A stretch of 64,000 nucleotides of DNA, from NCBI RefSeq assembly GCF_016598615.1, contig NZ_CP066831.1, forward strand, positions 434,001-498,000, given 5' to 3'. Shown here one piece after another: positions 7,833 to 17,283 of the stretch (positions within the stretch are counted from its first letter, which is position 1; every line of letters starts with the position of its first letter). The notes below the pieces were generated by a model. The model worked only from the letters and a program-made list of their open reading frames with translations. It searched no databases and had not been told where the DNA came from. Source of the DNA: Streptomyces liliifuscus. GTDB lineage: Bacteria > Actinomycetota > Actinomycetes > Streptomycetales > Streptomycetaceae. A program made the position numbers and the translations under genes.

Positions 7833-8651
7833 TCAGGCCAGCCAGTAGTAGGGCAGGCGAAGGAGATCGGCGACCTGGGCGGCGACCGCCTCGGCATGCG
7901 GCGGAACGTCTTGGTCGGCGAGGCCTCGAGCCAGGTGCAGGTGGAGGGACTGGAGGGTGGCGAAGGTGTTGAACGCCCAGATCGGGACGGGCCCGGGGCC
8001 TCCTCCGTCCAGGGCCTGCGCCACCACGGTCAGCCAGCCGGTGGCCTGCTCGCGCGTCAGGCCAGGGGCCTGGAGGATACGCATGAGCGCACGGGCAAGC
8101 CTCGCGTCCTCCAACTGTGCGTATCGGTAGTCGGCCTGCGTGGCCGTCATCCTGCGGGCACAGAGTTCAAGCAGTTCCGTGCGGCGGTGGGGCAGGGCTT
8201 TTGCGAACGCGGCGGCAGCGTCGGCGCCGTGTGCGACGGCGTGCAGCCAGCCCAGGGAGTCGTCCCAGCCCCGAGTGTCCCGCTCTACCGGATACCAGGC
8301 CGCGAATTCGGCGTACCAGCGTTCCGCGGCCTCCTCAAGCACGAGGCCGGGGGCACTGTGTCCGCGTGTCAGAACGGAGCAGAGGATCAGCGGTGCAAAG
8401 GTCCGAGCCTGTACCGCAGGGTGGATGAGTCGGCTGGTGGCGGTGTCGCCGAGCGCCTCGAGGACTTCGTCGAGATGTCCTTCCCTGATCCAGCGGGCTG
8501 CGGCGGTGTAGGCGTAGTCGTCACGGATCTCAGGGTCGGGCGAGATCAGCATGACCGACAGCTCGTCGGCGAGCCGAGATGCCGGTACGGCCTCGGGGAA
8601 GGAGAAGCCGTCGGCTGCGATCGACGGCCAGTCGACGACATCAGCACTCAT
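7833..8651 (-). CDS. DUF2785 domain protein
   Basis: A 272-residue soluble, largely helical protein. Features match DUF2785: an N-terminal DPEIRDDYAYTAAARWI segment, WYPVERDTRGWDDSLGWLHAV in the middle (W..E.D.RGWd...GW.HA..H), and a C-terminal helix-rich part ending in LLRLPYYWLA. The biochemical role of the family is unknown. The start ATG at 8651 is the only good one near the conserved beginning. There is no operon partner; the neighbouring CGNR gene lies 120 bp upstream on the same strand. Confidence 0.7.
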   Translation of the reverse strand: MSADVVDWPSIAADGFSFPEAVPASRLADELSVMLISPDPEIRDDYAYTAAARWIREGHLDEVLEALGDTATSRLIHPAVQARTFAPLILCSVLTRGHSAPGLVLEEAAERWYAEFAAWYPVERDTRGWDDSLGWLHAVAHGADAAAAFAKALPHRRTELLELCARRMTATQADYRYAQLEDARLARALMRILQAPGLTREQATGWLTVVAQALDGGGPGPVPIWAFNTFATLQSLHLHLARGLADQDVPPHAEAVAAQVADLLRLPYYWLA

Positions 8652-8771
8652 CCGGTCAAGCTTTCACACTGCTGACGGAGACCAACAGCGGCCTCGTCCG
8701 CAATCGCAGACTCACCATCTGGACAGATGCGTCGCAGGCGTGGGGCCCGCTTGGATGCACGGGGGCAACGG

Positions 8772-9347
8772 TCACTCCGCCGATCCGGGGTCTTTGCGCT
8801 GGTTGGCATGGAAGCGCGCCTTCTTCTGGCGATTCCCGCACGTGTTCATGTCACACCATTTGCGGGTGCGGCTCTGGCTGGTGTCGAAGAAGGCGGCTCG
8901 GCAGGTCGGCGATGCGCACAGGGCCAGTTTTCCGTCTCGTTCGCCTGCGATGATGCTGATCGCGTCGGCGGCGATCACGCCGAGGGCGTCCTCCACGCAG
9001 CAGGCCGAGCTGAGCCGCCATCGCCGCTTGCCCTCGGGCGTCAGGATGGCCGCGGCCCGACCCTCAGCGCTGCGGTCATTGATGACCTGGACTGCAGGCG
9101 CCGGGAGAGCGTCCTGGACCGCGGCCGCTGTCGCGGCGGCGTGAATGGACTCCCTCAGTTCCCGGGCGAGGTCGAGCTGGGCAGTGGTGCAGGAGTCCAC
9201 GGCGAGGCCGCTCACTGCCAGCCAGTCGACGAGTCGGTGCGGTGTGGGAATGCGCTCCACGGCGCTGCCATGACGCTCCGACAGAGTCCCCGTGAAGCTG
9301 GTCGCCAGCACGCTACCGAGGCGGAAGTCAGGGAACGCAGCACACAT
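8772..9347 (-). CDS. ABATE/CGNR zinc-finger regulator
   Basis: A 191-residue protein. Residues 1-130 resemble the ABATE N-terminal domain (RLGSVLATSFTGTLSERHG, RLVDWLAVSGL), and the C-terminal 45 residues form the CGNR zinc finger: CASPTCRAAFFDTSQSRTRK then WCDMNTCGNR. These proteins are presumed stress-responsive DNA-binding regulators. It is divergent from the epoxide hydrolase at 9451. An 18-bp repeat overlaps its Shine-Dalgarno sequence (AAGGTGG on the minus strand) and occurs again near the other gene, so it probably represses both itself and the hydrolase. Confidence 0.8.
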   Translation of the reverse strand: MCAAFPDFRLGSVLATSFTGTLSERHGSAVERIPTPHRLVDWLAVSGLAVDSCTTAQLDLARELRESIHAAATAAAVQDALPAPAVQVINDRSAEGRAAAILTPEGKRRWRLSSACCVEDALGVIAADAISIIAGERDGKLALCASPTCRAAFFDTSQSRTRKWCDMNTCGNRQKKARFHANQRKDPGSAE

Positions 9348-9348
9348 G

Positions 9349-9408
9349 GAACCACCTTAGCCGGTTGCAGCACGGCTCGTAGCACTGCTAGAACCGTCTT
9401 AGCCGGTT
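9349..9408. promoter_or_regulatory. Pair of 18-bp operators for the CGNR/epoxide hydrolase pair
   Basis: GAACCACCTTAGCCGGTT (9349-9366) and GAACCGTCTTAGCCGGTT (9391-9408) differ at two positions and lie exactly 42 bp apart, four helical turns. Each carries an AACC...GGTT dyad. A half-copy AGCCGGTT is at 9422-9429. The first begins two bases outside the CGNR start codon. Confidence 0.7.
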
Positions 9409-9450
9409 CACGATGGTCCGCAGCCGGTTCCACGACGGCCAGGAGGTCTC

Positions 9451-10620
9451 ATGTCCCGTCCGACCAGCGACGTACAAGCGTTTGAAGCCCACGCAGCCGA
9501 CGCCGATCTCGACGATCTGCGCGCGCGACTGGCCGCGGCGCGACTGCCGGAGGCCGAGACGGTCCATCGCGCCGCGTCCGGCCCTCACCGATGGGAACAG
9601 GGCGTTCCGCTCTCCGACCTCGTCGATGTCGTGAACTACTGGCGCACCGGGTACAACTGGCGGTCGTTCGAGGAGCGTCTCAACCGGATCGGCCAGTTCC
9701 GCACGACCATCGATGATCTGGGAATCCACTTCCTGCACCGCCGATCCACGCGCGCCGATGCCACGCCCCTGCTCTTGACGCACGGCTGGCCGGACAGCAT
9801 TGCCCGGTTCATCGATGTGGTGGACGAGCTGGCAGATCCGAAAGACGCGGACGCGCCGGCGTTCCACGTCGTGGTCCCGTCGCTGCCAGGCTTTGGTTAC
9901 AGCGACAAGCCGGCCACCACCGGGTGGGGAACCGAGAAGATCGCGGCCGCGTGGGTGGAACTCATGGGAAGGCTGGGCTACAGCAAATTCGCAGCCCACG
10001 GCGGCGACTGGGGAGGCAACATCACCACGGTGCTCGGCGGCAGGTTCCCGGCGCACGTGCTCGGCATCCACACCACGTTCGCGGAGGCACCACCCGGATT
10101 GACAACGGACGGGCTGACGGCGGAAGAGCGCGAATGGACCGAGGAAACCAGCGATTTCTGGCGCCATCGCGCAGCGTACGCGAAGCAGCAGGCGACCCGA
10201 CCGCAGACCATCGGCTACTCGCTCGTCGACTCACCGGTCGGGCTTCTTGCCTGGATCCTTGACAAGTTCGCCGAGTGGTCGGACACCGAGGACAGCCCGT
10301 TCGAGACCATCTCCATGGACCGCGTTCTCGACGACGTCACCCTGTACTGGCTGACGCGGACCGGCGCATCGGCGGCCCGCATCTACTACGAAAGTCACAA
10401 CTCGCTCGATCCCGACCTCCGGGTCGACGTCCCGTCAGCACTCACCATGTATCCCCGCGACACCGAGAAGTGCCCGCGGCCCTGGGCGCAGGAGCGGTAC
10501 CGACAGATCGTCCGATGGAGGGCACCCGAGAACGGAGGACATTTCCCATCGCTGGAAGTACCTGAGTATTTCGTCAAAGACCTGCAAGAGGGCCTCGCGG
10601 CAGTGCTGTCACAGCCCTGA
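9451..10620 (+). CDS. Epoxide hydrolase (EHN type)
   Basis: A 389-residue alpha/beta hydrolase with the N-terminal EHN domain of microsomal-type epoxide hydrolases (DLRARLAAARLPE, VNYWRTGYNWRSFEERLNR). The core shows the oxyanion HGWPDS, the nucleophile elbow HGGDWGG with the catalytic Asp at about residue 187, and a C-terminal catalytic His in ENGGHFPSLE. Family members open epoxides to vicinal diols. Length is normal. The ATG at 9451 has a perfect AGGAGG six bases upstream. The divergent CGNR regulator and its twin operators suggest inducible expression. Confidence 0.9.
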   Translation: MSRPTSDVQAFEAHAADADLDDLRARLAAARLPEAETVHRAASGPHRWEQGVPLSDLVDVVNYWRTGYNWRSFEERLNRIGQFRTTIDDLGIHFLHRRSTRADATPLLLTHGWPDSIARFIDVVDELADPKDADAPAFHVVVPSLPGFGYSDKPATTGWGTEKIAAAWVELMGRLGYSKFAAHGGDWGGNITTVLGGRFPAHVLGIHTTFAEAPPGLTTDGLTAEEREWTEETSDFWRHRAAYAKQQATRPQTIGYSLVDSPVGLLAWILDKFAEWSDTEDSPFETISMDRVLDDVTLYWLTRTGASAARIYYESHNSLDPDLRVDVPSALTMYPRDTEKCPRPWAQERYRQIVRWRAPENGGHFPSLEVPEYFVKDLQEGLAAVLSQP

Positions 10621-11129
10621 CCGCCACACCGCTTCGCCACATACGCTCCGGCCGCTGGACCCAGACCACGACCGCGGGCCGGGTTCATGGACGTACACCC
10701 GCAGCGGTCTGCCGTTCCTGCCGACCAGATGTCGAACCGGGGTGTGGGCGCGAGACCTGAGGCCCCGGCCGAGCAGCGTCACCGAGGGAGCAGGCTGGGC
10801 CGAGGCCTCAACTTCCACGCCTGCTCGCAGAGTTCGGCCCGCAGTATCCCCGCGTCCGCAAGGCAGTCACCTCCCAGAGCGACCTCCGAAGTCAGGTATC
10901 GGCCCCACGAGCGCACCTGCACGGGGAGCCTGTGTGCTGGGTCCGTCCAACGCCCCCGCCAGCAGCGGTGCCTCCTCAGCATCGCACCCTTCGCGCATTT
11001 GTTGGGCATTGGCCTCAGGAGTGGAACCCGACTGAGCCGCACGGCTGTCCCGTACCAGCGAACGTAGAGCGTGTGCCGCCGATGCTTGACGATTGACCGT
11101 TTCGTGACAACGAGGATTGATCCGGCAGG
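10621..11129. other. Gene-free stretch
   Basis: About 510 bp between convergent genes. Open frames exist on both strands but none shows recognisable motifs or a good start. It may contain decayed coding sequence; nothing is called. Confidence 0.3.
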
Positions 11130-11915
11130 TCAGTGCAATGCGTTGAACGCGTAGAGGGCGCCGAGTGCGGCAGCCAGGGTGCCGAGCAGCAGGCGGAGGA
11201 AGGTCTCGGGCATGCATGGCTGGAGGCGTGCTCCGAGGTAGCCGCCGATGAGACCGCCCAGTCCGCAAGCCAGGCCGAGAGACCAGTCGGGGGCGATGCT
11301 GCCGCTGCGGACCAGGGACAGCAGAGCGTAGGTGGACGCACCGACCACCGAAGTGGCGAAGGTGGAGGCGAGCGCGGCAGGGGCGACCTTGGAAACGGGA
11401 ACACCTCGGCCGACGAGAACGGGGCCGAGGATCGAGCCGCCGCCGATGCCGTAGATGCCGCCCACGACCCCGACGACGAGCGCCAGGCCGGTGACCGTCC
11501 GGGGCGCAGGCTCAGGGCGTCGTGTCTCCGGGAGTGCGGGGCGAAGGGTCCGGGTGATGAGCCACAGACCGAGCGGCAACATCAGAGTGGCGACCAGCAG
11601 CCGAAAGACCATCGGGCCCGGAAGGGCGAACACGCGGATCACCGCTCCGAGGACCACACCGGGCAGGGTGCCCAGCACCATACGGCGCACGAGCGGGCCC
11701 TTCAGGGTGCCATCGCGTCGGTAGCGCAGCAGGGCGCCGGGCCCTGCAACCACGTTGTAGAGCAGGTTCGTGGGCGTAACGGCCGGGTTGGGCACGGCGA
11801 AGACGCTGAGCTGCACGGGGAGCAGGAACACTGCTCCGGACACTCCGACCGGCGCGGTCACCACGGCTATCAGCATCCCGACCGCAAGACCGGCGGCTCC
11901 CAACCCCCACTCCAT
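11130..11915 (-). CDS. TauE/SafE-family sulfite/anion exporter
   Basis: A 261-residue membrane protein with about eight hydrophobic helices in two repeats. The family motifs are visible: a Gly-rich first helix (VGMLIAVVTAPVGVSGAVFL), VTPTNLLYNVVAGPGALLRY, the second repeat GVVGGIYGIGGGSILGP, and GGLIGGYLGARLQ near the end. TauE/SafE proteins export sulfite, sulfoacetate or other organic anions; the substrate here is unknown. The ATG at 11915 is chosen to begin at the first membrane helix rather than the longer start at 12017. No partner gene is adjacent. Confidence 0.85.
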   Translation of the reverse strand: MEWGLGAAGLAVGMLIAVVTAPVGVSGAVFLLPVQLSVFAVPNPAVTPTNLLYNVVAGPGALLRYRRDGTLKGPLVRRMVLGTLPGVVLGAVIRVFALPGPMVFRLLVATLMLPLGLWLITRTLRPALPETRRPEPAPRTVTGLALVVGVVGGIYGIGGGSILGPVLVGRGVPVSKVAPAALASTFATSVVGASTYALLSLVRSGSIAPDWSLGLACGLGGLIGGYLGARLQPCMPETFLRLLLGTLAAALGALYAFNALH

Positions 11916-12077
11916 CCGATGCCCCCGCGTTGTCTGAGCCCGTCCCGCTTCGACCTCTCCGCGACAGCGTAGATCGCTCGCGTCTCCCCCTGGCACGCTC
12001 ACGACCTGGGTGACCAATGATCGATGACAGGCTCATCCCTCGCGGTCCTCAACCCACGGACCTGAGAACCCACCCAT

Positions 12078-12116
12078 GACACCGGGCGGATACTCCATGA
12101 GCGTCCGCCCGGTGTC
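12078..12116 (-). terminator. Terminator-like hairpin of the sugar operon
   Basis: GACACCGGGCGGA (12078-12090) pairs perfectly with TCCGCCCGGTGTC (12104-12116) around a 13-nt loop. It lies 127 nt past the stop of the minus-strand beta-glucosidase gene. There is no clear T-run, which is common in high-G+C actinomycetes. Confidence 0.65.
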
Positions 12117-12242
12117 GTCAGACGAAGACCCCCGCCGCTTCACGCGAAGGACCCACAAGGAAAGAGAAGGACGAACCGCCCTGCAACACCACTGGACCGT
12201 GATCCGCCGATCCCCGGCCGTGCTTCGACGTCACACGCGAGC

Positions 12243-13703
12243 TCACCGACTCTGACCGTCCCGATCCGGCAACGTGCCGGTGCGGGCCACGTCGGCATAC
12301 CACCGTGCGCTGGTCTTGGGGATGCGCCTACCGGTCGGGTAATCGACGTAGACGGCGCCGAAGCGCTTGCTGTAGCCATAACCCCATTCGAAGTTGTCCA
12401 GCAGGGACCACAGGAAGTAGCCCCGTACATCGACGCCGGCCACGATCGCCCGCTGCACGGCCGACAGGTGGCCGTGCAGGTAGGCGATGCGTTCCGGGTC
12501 GCTCACCTCGCCCTCCGGGTTGACGTAGTCGTCGAACGCGGCCCCGTTCTCGGTGATCATCAAAGGCATCGCGGGGAACTCTGCCTTCAGCCGCATCAGC
12601 AGGTCGTACAGACCGCTGGGGTCGACCGCCCAGCCCATCGCGGTGGTGCTGCCCTCGGGGCGGTGGAAGGCGACCCGGTCCGCGCCCGGCCAGGGGCTGT
12701 GCTCGCTCGCCCCGTGACCGTCGGAGCCGTGGCTCGCCTCGCCGGTGGCGGCCGACACGAGTGTGGGCGTGTAGTAGTTGACGCCCAGGAAGTCCAGCGG
12801 CTGGTGGATCGTGGCGAGGTCGCCGTCCTGCACGAAGGACCAGTCGGTCAGGCCGGCCGTGTCCTGGAGGAGATCCTGCGGGTACGCGCCCTCCAGCAGA
12901 GGGCCGGTGAAGACACGGTTGGCCAGCGCGTCGATCCGGCGGACCGCGTCCAGGTCCTCGGCGGCCTCGGTCAGGGCTCGGACGTGGTGGATGTTGAGCG
13001 TGATGGACGTCCGCGCGCGGGAGGGCAGTTCGGCGCGCAGTGCCTGAACGGCCTTGCCGTGGGCGAGGTTGAGATGGTGCGCCGCGCGCAGGGCCGCGAC
13101 CGGTTCGGTGCGCCCGGGGGCGTGGACACCGGAGCCGTATCCGAGAAATGCACTGCACCAGGGCTCGTTGAGGGTCGTCCAGGTCTTCACCCGGTCCCCC
13201 AGTGCACGGGCCGCCAGGGTCGCGTAGTCGGCGAACCGGTCGCTGGTGACACGCTCCGGCCAGCCGCCCGCGTCCTCCAGTTCCTGCGGCAGGTCCCAGT
13301 GGTAGAGCGTGACGACCGGTTCGATGCCCTTCTCCAGCAGGGCATCGGTCAGGGCCCGGTAGAAGTCGAGGCCTTTCTGTACGGCCGGGCCGCGGCCGGT
13401 CGGCTGCACCCGCGGCCACGACAGGGAGAACCGGTACGCGCTCACGCCGAGGTCGGCCATGATCGCGACGTCCTCACGCCAGCGGTGGTAGTGGTCGGTG
13501 GCCACGTCACCGGTGTCGCCGTTGCGCACCCTGCCGGGCGTGTGCGAGTAGGTGTCCCAGATGGAAGGGGTGCGTCCGTCGACGGAGGCGGCACCCTCGA
13601 TCTGGTACGCGGCGGTCGCCGTGCCCCAGGTGAATCCCTGAGGGAATCGGATGGAGTCGGTGGTTCCCGGGGCGGGCGCGACACGTCGGGTAACGGTGGT
13701 CAC
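12243..13703 (-). CDS. Family GH1 beta-glucosidase
   Basis: A 486-residue GH1 enzyme of full length. It begins with [19 protein letters not shown], has the acid/base glutamate in WTTLNEPWC near residue 178 and the nucleophile glutamate in [11 protein letters not shown] near residue 387, and ends with the aglycone-site pattern [16 protein letters not shown]. There is no signal peptide, so it acts in the cytoplasm on imported beta-glucosides such as cellobiose. It is the last gene of the operon behind the binding protein and two permeases, the same arrangement as cebEFG-bglC in Streptomyces, which supports uptake followed by intracellular hydrolysis. Confidence 0.93.
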   Translation of the reverse strand: MTTVTRRVAPAPGTTDSIRFPQGFTWGTATAAYQIEGAASVDGRTPSIWDTYSHTPGRVRNGDTGDVATDHYHRWREDVAIMADLGVSAYRFSLSWPRVQPTGRGPAVQKGLDFYRALTDALLEKGIEPVVTLYHWDLPQELEDAGGWPERVTSDRFADYATLAARALGDRVKTWTTLNEPWCSAFLGYGSGVHAPGRTEPVAALRAAHHLNLAHGKAVQALRAELPSRARTSITLNIHHVRALTEAAEDLDAVRRIDALANRVFTGPLLEGAYPQDLLQDTAGLTDWSFVQDGDLATIHQPLDFLGVNYYTPTLVSAATGEASHGSDGHGASEHSPWPGADRVAFHRPEGSTTAMGWAVDPSGLYDLLMRLKAEFPAMPLMITENGAAFDDYVNPEGEVSDPERIAYLHGHLSAVQRAIVAGVDVRGYFLWSLLDNFEWGYGYSKRFGAVYVDYPTGRRIPKTSARWYADVARTGTLPDRDGQSR

Positions 13704-13794
13704 GTGAGTCCTTCCAGAGGTACTTCGGGGTGGGAGGGGCGGAGCGGGGTGGCGGGTACCGGAGGGGCGCGGGAGCAGAGGGACAGCGGCGCAC

Positions 13795-14736
13795 TCATCC
13801 CTTGACCGCTCCCTGCATGATTCCGCCGACTATCTGACGGCCGAAGACGATGAACATGGCGAGCAGGGGCAGGGTGCCGAGCAGGGCGCCGGCCATGATC
13901 AGCGACTGGTCGCGTACGTATCCCGCGCTCAGCTGGGTGAGGGCGACGGGCACCGTCGGGTTGGACATGTCGAGCACGATGAACGGCCAGAAGAAGTCGT
14001 TCCAGGCGTGCACGAACGTGATCATGAACAGCACGGCCATGGGCGGCCGGGCGATCGGCAGCACAATGCTCCAGAAGATGCGCAGGGAGTGCGCACCGTC
14101 CACGCGTCCGGCCTCGACGAGTTCGTCGGGCAGCGCCTCGCTCAGGTACTGCCGCATGAAGAAGACGCCGACGGCGCTGACGAGCGTGGGGAAGATGACG
14201 GCGGGCAGCTGCTGGCCCCAGCCCAGGTCCGTCATCATCATGAACAGCGGTACGACGCCGAGTTGAGGCGGCACCAGCATCGTGCCGATCACGAGCATGA
14301 GCAGGATGTTGCGGCCCGTGAAGCGGAGTTTCGCGAAGGCGAAGCCGGCAAGGGTGGCGAACAGCACCGTGGACAGGGCGATCACACCGGCCACGATCAG
14401 GCTGTTGAGCATGGCCTTGCCCAGCGCGGCGTCCTGCCAGGCCTTGCCGAGGTTGTCCAGGAGGTGGGGTCCGGGCAGGAACGGCGGAGGCGTCTGGGTG
14501 ACGCGCGTGTTGTCGCTCGACGCCGCCACCATCGTCCAGTACAGCGGGAAGAGCGAGAACAGTGCCGCGATCCCCAGCAGGATGTAGGCGACGGGGCCCG
14601 CGTGGTGCTGGCGTCCGGCACCCGGGTGCCGGAACAGCTGTCGGCTCCGGCCGCCGGGCGGGGCGCTCTTCCCTGTCTTCCGCGCGCTCTCGGGGCGTGC
14701 GTCCGCCGTCTGGACCGGGATGCTGTCTGTGGTCAT
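13795..14736 (-). CDS. Carbohydrate ABC transporter permease (MalG/CebG type)
   Basis: A 313-residue inner-membrane permease with six predicted helices and the cytoplasmic EAA loop [20 protein letters not shown] followed by LPIARP, which contacts the ATPase. The long N-terminal extension (about 45 residues) is cytoplasmic and Pro/Arg-rich. It follows the MalF-type permease with a 13-bp gap and precedes the beta-glucosidase. No ATPase gene is in the operon; in Streptomyces such systems usually share the MsiK ATPase encoded elsewhere, which is an inference here. Confidence 0.9.
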   Translation of the reverse strand: MTTDSIPVQTADARPESARKTGKSAPPGGRSRQLFRHPGAGRQHHAGPVAYILLGIAALFSLFPLYWTMVAASSDNTRVTQTPPPFLPGPHLLDNLGKAWQDAALGKAMLNSLIVAGVIALSTVLFATLAGFAFAKLRFTGRNILLMLVIGTMLVPPQLGVVPLFMMMTDLGWGQQLPAVIFPTLVSAVGVFFMRQYLSEALPDELVEAGRVDGAHSLRIFWSIVLPIARPPMAVLFMITFVHAWNDFFWPFIVLDMSNPTVPVALTQLSAGYVRDQSLIMAGALLGTLPLLAMFIVFGRQIVGGIMQGAVKG

Positions 14737-14749
14737 GGGTATCTCCCGG

Positions 14750-15745
14750 TCAGGCCTTGCGCGCCAGGACGCGCTTGACGACTCGTTGGACGACGAAGAG
14801 GACGATGAGCAGCAGGAACATCGCCCAGGCGACCGTGGCGGCCCGGCCCATCTGATAGTTCTTCCAGCCCTCCTCGTACAGCAGCAGTCCCAGCGTCTGG
14901 TATTGGTTGTCCGCTCCCCCGGTGATGCCGTTCGGGCCCTGACCGAAGATCAGGGGCTCGCCGAAGAGCTGGGTGGCGCCGATCGTCGACAGGACGATGG
15001 TGAACACGATGGTGGAGCGGATGCCGGGAATGGTCACCGTCAGGAACTGTTGCCACCGCGAGGCGCCGTCGATGGCCGCGGCTTCATAGCGGTCGCGTGG
15101 GATCGCCTGCATCGCCGCGAGGTAGAGCAGGGCGTTGTAGCCGGTCCAGCGCCAGATGACGATCGTGGAAATGGCCGCCTGCGCGGCCCACTTGTTGTTC
15201 TCCCAGTCGACGTTGTCGACGCCGACCATGCTCAACATCCAGTTGATCATGCCGAAGTCGCGCTCGAAGAGCATCGTGAACACCAGGGCCGCGGCACCCA
15301 CCGACGTGGCGTACGGCGTGAGTGCGGCGACGCGGAAGAACGTCGAGCCACGCAGCCGGTAGTTGAGCAGGTGTGCCAGCCCGAGCGCCATCAACAGCTG
15401 CGGCACGGTCGACAGGACACCGATGGTGAACGTGTTGAGCAGTGCGTTCCAGAAGCGGTCGTCGTCCCACAGGGCCGTGTAGTTGTCGAAGCCGACCCAC
15501 TCCATGAGGTTCAGGGTCGACAGTTCGACGCGGTGCAGGGAGATCCACGAGGTGTAGATGAGCGGGTAGAAGCTGAAGGCGGCGAAGACGACGAAGAACG
15601 GGGCGACGAAGGCGTACGGGGCGCCGCGCACGTCGAGACGGTGCAGCAGCGCACTGCGCCGCTGACGCTCCGCGCCGGTGCCGGACCCGGCCGGCGGGGC
15701 GGCGCCGGGCGCACCGTCTGGGGTTGTCGGGGTGGAGATGGCCAC
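14750..15745 (-). CDS. Carbohydrate ABC transporter permease (MalF/CebF type)
   Basis: A 331-residue permease with six predicted helices beginning around YAFVAPFFVVFAAFSFYPL and an EAA loop EAAAIDGASRWQQFLTVTIP. It forms the membrane channel together with the MalG-type protein encoded 13 bp downstream. The GTG at 15745 is chosen because an AGGAAGG Shine-Dalgarno precedes it; upstream sequence to 15898 overlaps the binding-protein gene and is Arg-rich. The Shine-Dalgarno is part of a small perfect hairpin (15747-15761), which could lower translation relative to the binding protein. Confidence 0.88.
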   Translation of the reverse strand: MAISTPTTPDGAPGAAPPAGSGTGAERQRRSALLHRLDVRGAPYAFVAPFFVVFAAFSFYPLIYTSWISLHRVELSTLNLMEWVGFDNYTALWDDDRFWNALLNTFTIGVLSTVPQLLMALGLAHLLNYRLRGSTFFRVAALTPYATSVGAAALVFTMLFERDFGMINWMLSMVGVDNVDWENNKWAAQAAISTIVIWRWTGYNALLYLAAMQAIPRDRYEAAAIDGASRWQQFLTVTIPGIRSTIVFTIVLSTIGATQLFGEPLIFGQGPNGITGGADNQYQTLGLLLYEEGWKNYQMGRAATVAWAMFLLLIVLFVVQRVVKRVLARKA

Positions 15746-15746
15746 C

Positions 15747-15761
15747 GGAAGGCGTCCTTCC
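15747..15761 (-). promoter_or_regulatory. Hairpin covering the permease ribosome binding site
   Basis: GGAAGG-CGT-CCTTCC forms a 6-bp perfect stem with a 3-nt loop one base before the GTG start of the MalF-type permease. On the minus strand the first arm is the Shine-Dalgarno itself, so folding would hide it. Confidence 0.4.
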
Positions 15762-15855
15762 TGGAGGGTGACGGGGAGGGCAGGGGCCCGGCGGCCCACT
15801 TGGGGCCGTGCGTGGGACGCCGGGCTGCTGCGGAGGTGGGCGACGGGGCCCGAGG

Positions 15856-17169
15856 TCAGCCGGCGGCCTTCTCGATGCGCTTGTCCGTGGTCTTCCATGC
15901 CTCGTTCGGGCTCTTGTTCTGCGCCTCGATCAAGGTCAGGCCCTGCGAGAAGATGTCCTTGATGGTGCCGTCCTTGCGGCCGAGCACCTGCTCATCGGGG
16001 ATCTCCTTGGCCGCGGCGCTGAAGATCTTCCCGATGGGTGCGCCGCTGAAGTAGTCGGACTCGGCGTCGACCACTTCGGGCATCCCCAGCGCGGTCTGCG
16101 ACGAGGGGAAGTTGCCGATCTCCTTGAAGAGGTAGGCCTGCTGCTCAGGGGCGGTGAGCCAGGCGACGAGCTCCTGCGCCTCCTTCTTCACAGGACTCTT
16201 CTCCATCACGCCGAGGAACGCTCCGCCCCAGTTGGCGCCCTTCGGCGCCTTGGCGACATCCCACTTGCCCTTGTTCTTGGGGCCCGCCTTCTCGCTGATG
16301 TGCGCCAGCATCCACGCCGGGCAGACGGTGCTGGCGAAGGTGCTGTTGGCCAGACCGGGGTCCCAGCCGGGCTGGAACTGGCGGAGCTTGGCGGTCAGAT
16401 CGGACGTGGCCGCCTCGGAGGCCAGCTTCCACGCGTCCTTCACAACAGGGTTGGTGGCGTAGATGAGCTCGCCGTCCTTGTCGTAGAACTGCTGGGAGTT
16501 GCCGTAGATCATGGCGTTGAACAGCCCGCTGGAGCTGTCCATGAAGGCGACCTTGTCGTCCTTCGACTTCTGCTTGAACCGCTTGCCCGCGTCGACGTAC
16601 TTCGACCAGTCGCCCTCCCACAGCTTGGCGACCTCGTCGCGGTCGGTGGGCAGGCCGGCCTGCTCGAAAAGGTCCTTGCGGTAACAGACCGCCATCGGAC
16701 CGATGTCGGTCCCCAGGCCGATGACCTTCTTGTCCGCGGTGGTGACCTGGCTCTGCTTCCACGGCAGGAAGTGGTCCGTCCCGGCCACGCCGGCCAGATC
16801 GACGAACTTGTCCTTCTGCGTGTCCGACAGTTCCTTGGCCCGACCAATTTCTATGCCCTGGATGTCCTTCAGCCCGCTGCCTGCGGCCAAGTGGGTCTGC
16901 AGGGCGGTGTAGTAGGTCTGTTCGTCACCCGCGACGTCCGCCTTGATGACGACGTTCGGGTGCTCCTTCATGTACTTGTCGAGCAGACCGGTCTCCTTGA
17001 AGCCCATGACGCCGAACAGCCCCATGGTGATGGTGACCTTGCCGTCCTTCTTCCCGCCACCGGTCCCCCCGCTGTCACTGCCTCCACAGCCCACGACCAG
17101 GCCGAGAGCCGACACAGCCGATACGGCGGCCACGGCTCGTGTACGCAACTTCCTTCGGGCCTTGCCCAT
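15856..17169 (-). CDS. Sugar-binding lipoprotein of an ABC transporter
   Basis: A 437-residue extracellular solute-binding protein (family 1). The N-terminus is a lipoprotein signal: positive MGKARRKLRTR, a hydrophobic stretch and the lipobox LVVGC with the lipidated Cys at about residue 28, then a Gly/Ser linker. The mature part has typical periplasmic-binding segments (TYYTALQTHLAAGSGLKDIQ, PEQQAYLFKEIGNFPSS). As first gene of the operon it captures an oligosaccharide, probably a beta-glucoside given the GH1 enzyme downstream. Two LacI/CebR-like operators lie 79-114 bp upstream of its start. Confidence 0.92.
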   Translation of the reverse strand: MGKARRKLRTRAVAAVSAVSALGLVVGCGGSDSGGTGGGKKDGKVTITMGLFGVMGFKETGLLDKYMKEHPNVVIKADVAGDEQTYYTALQTHLAAGSGLKDIQGIEIGRAKELSDTQKDKFVDLAGVAGTDHFLPWKQSQVTTADKKVIGLGTDIGPMAVCYRKDLFEQAGLPTDRDEVAKLWEGDWSKYVDAGKRFKQKSKDDKVAFMDSSSGLFNAMIYGNSQQFYDKDGELIYATNPVVKDAWKLASEAATSDLTAKLRQFQPGWDPGLANSTFASTVCPAWMLAHISEKAGPKNKGKWDVAKAPKGANWGGAFLGVMEKSPVKKEAQELVAWLTAPEQQAYLFKEIGNFPSSQTALGMPEVVDAESDYFSGAPIGKIFSAAAKEIPDEQVLGRKDGTIKDIFSQGLTLIEAQNKSPNEAWKTTDKRIEKAAG

Positions 17170-17247
17170 TCAGTCCTCCTAGCGGCGGCGCTGACGCACC
17201 GGAGTTCGAGCCCCACGGTCCGCTCCGTAGATCCCGATTTGTCCAAG

Positions 17248-17283
17248 TGGGTACGTTCCCAAATCACAATGGGAACGTGCCCA
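17248..17283. promoter_or_regulatory. Twin LacI/CebR-like operators
   Basis: Two 14-bp near-palindromes, TGGGTACGTTCCCA (17248-17261) and TGGGAACGTGCCCA (17270-17283), have centres 22 bp apart and are themselves inverted copies of each other. The known Streptomyces CebR operator is TGGGAGCGCTCCCA; the outer TGGG/CCCA is the same and the centre differs (ACGT instead of GCGC). They lie between the divergent binding-protein and lacI-type genes. Confidence 0.8.

Noticed and set aside
12468..13805. 445-codon plus-strand frame
   Set aside because: Antisense shadow of the beta-glucosidase gene, with no family features.
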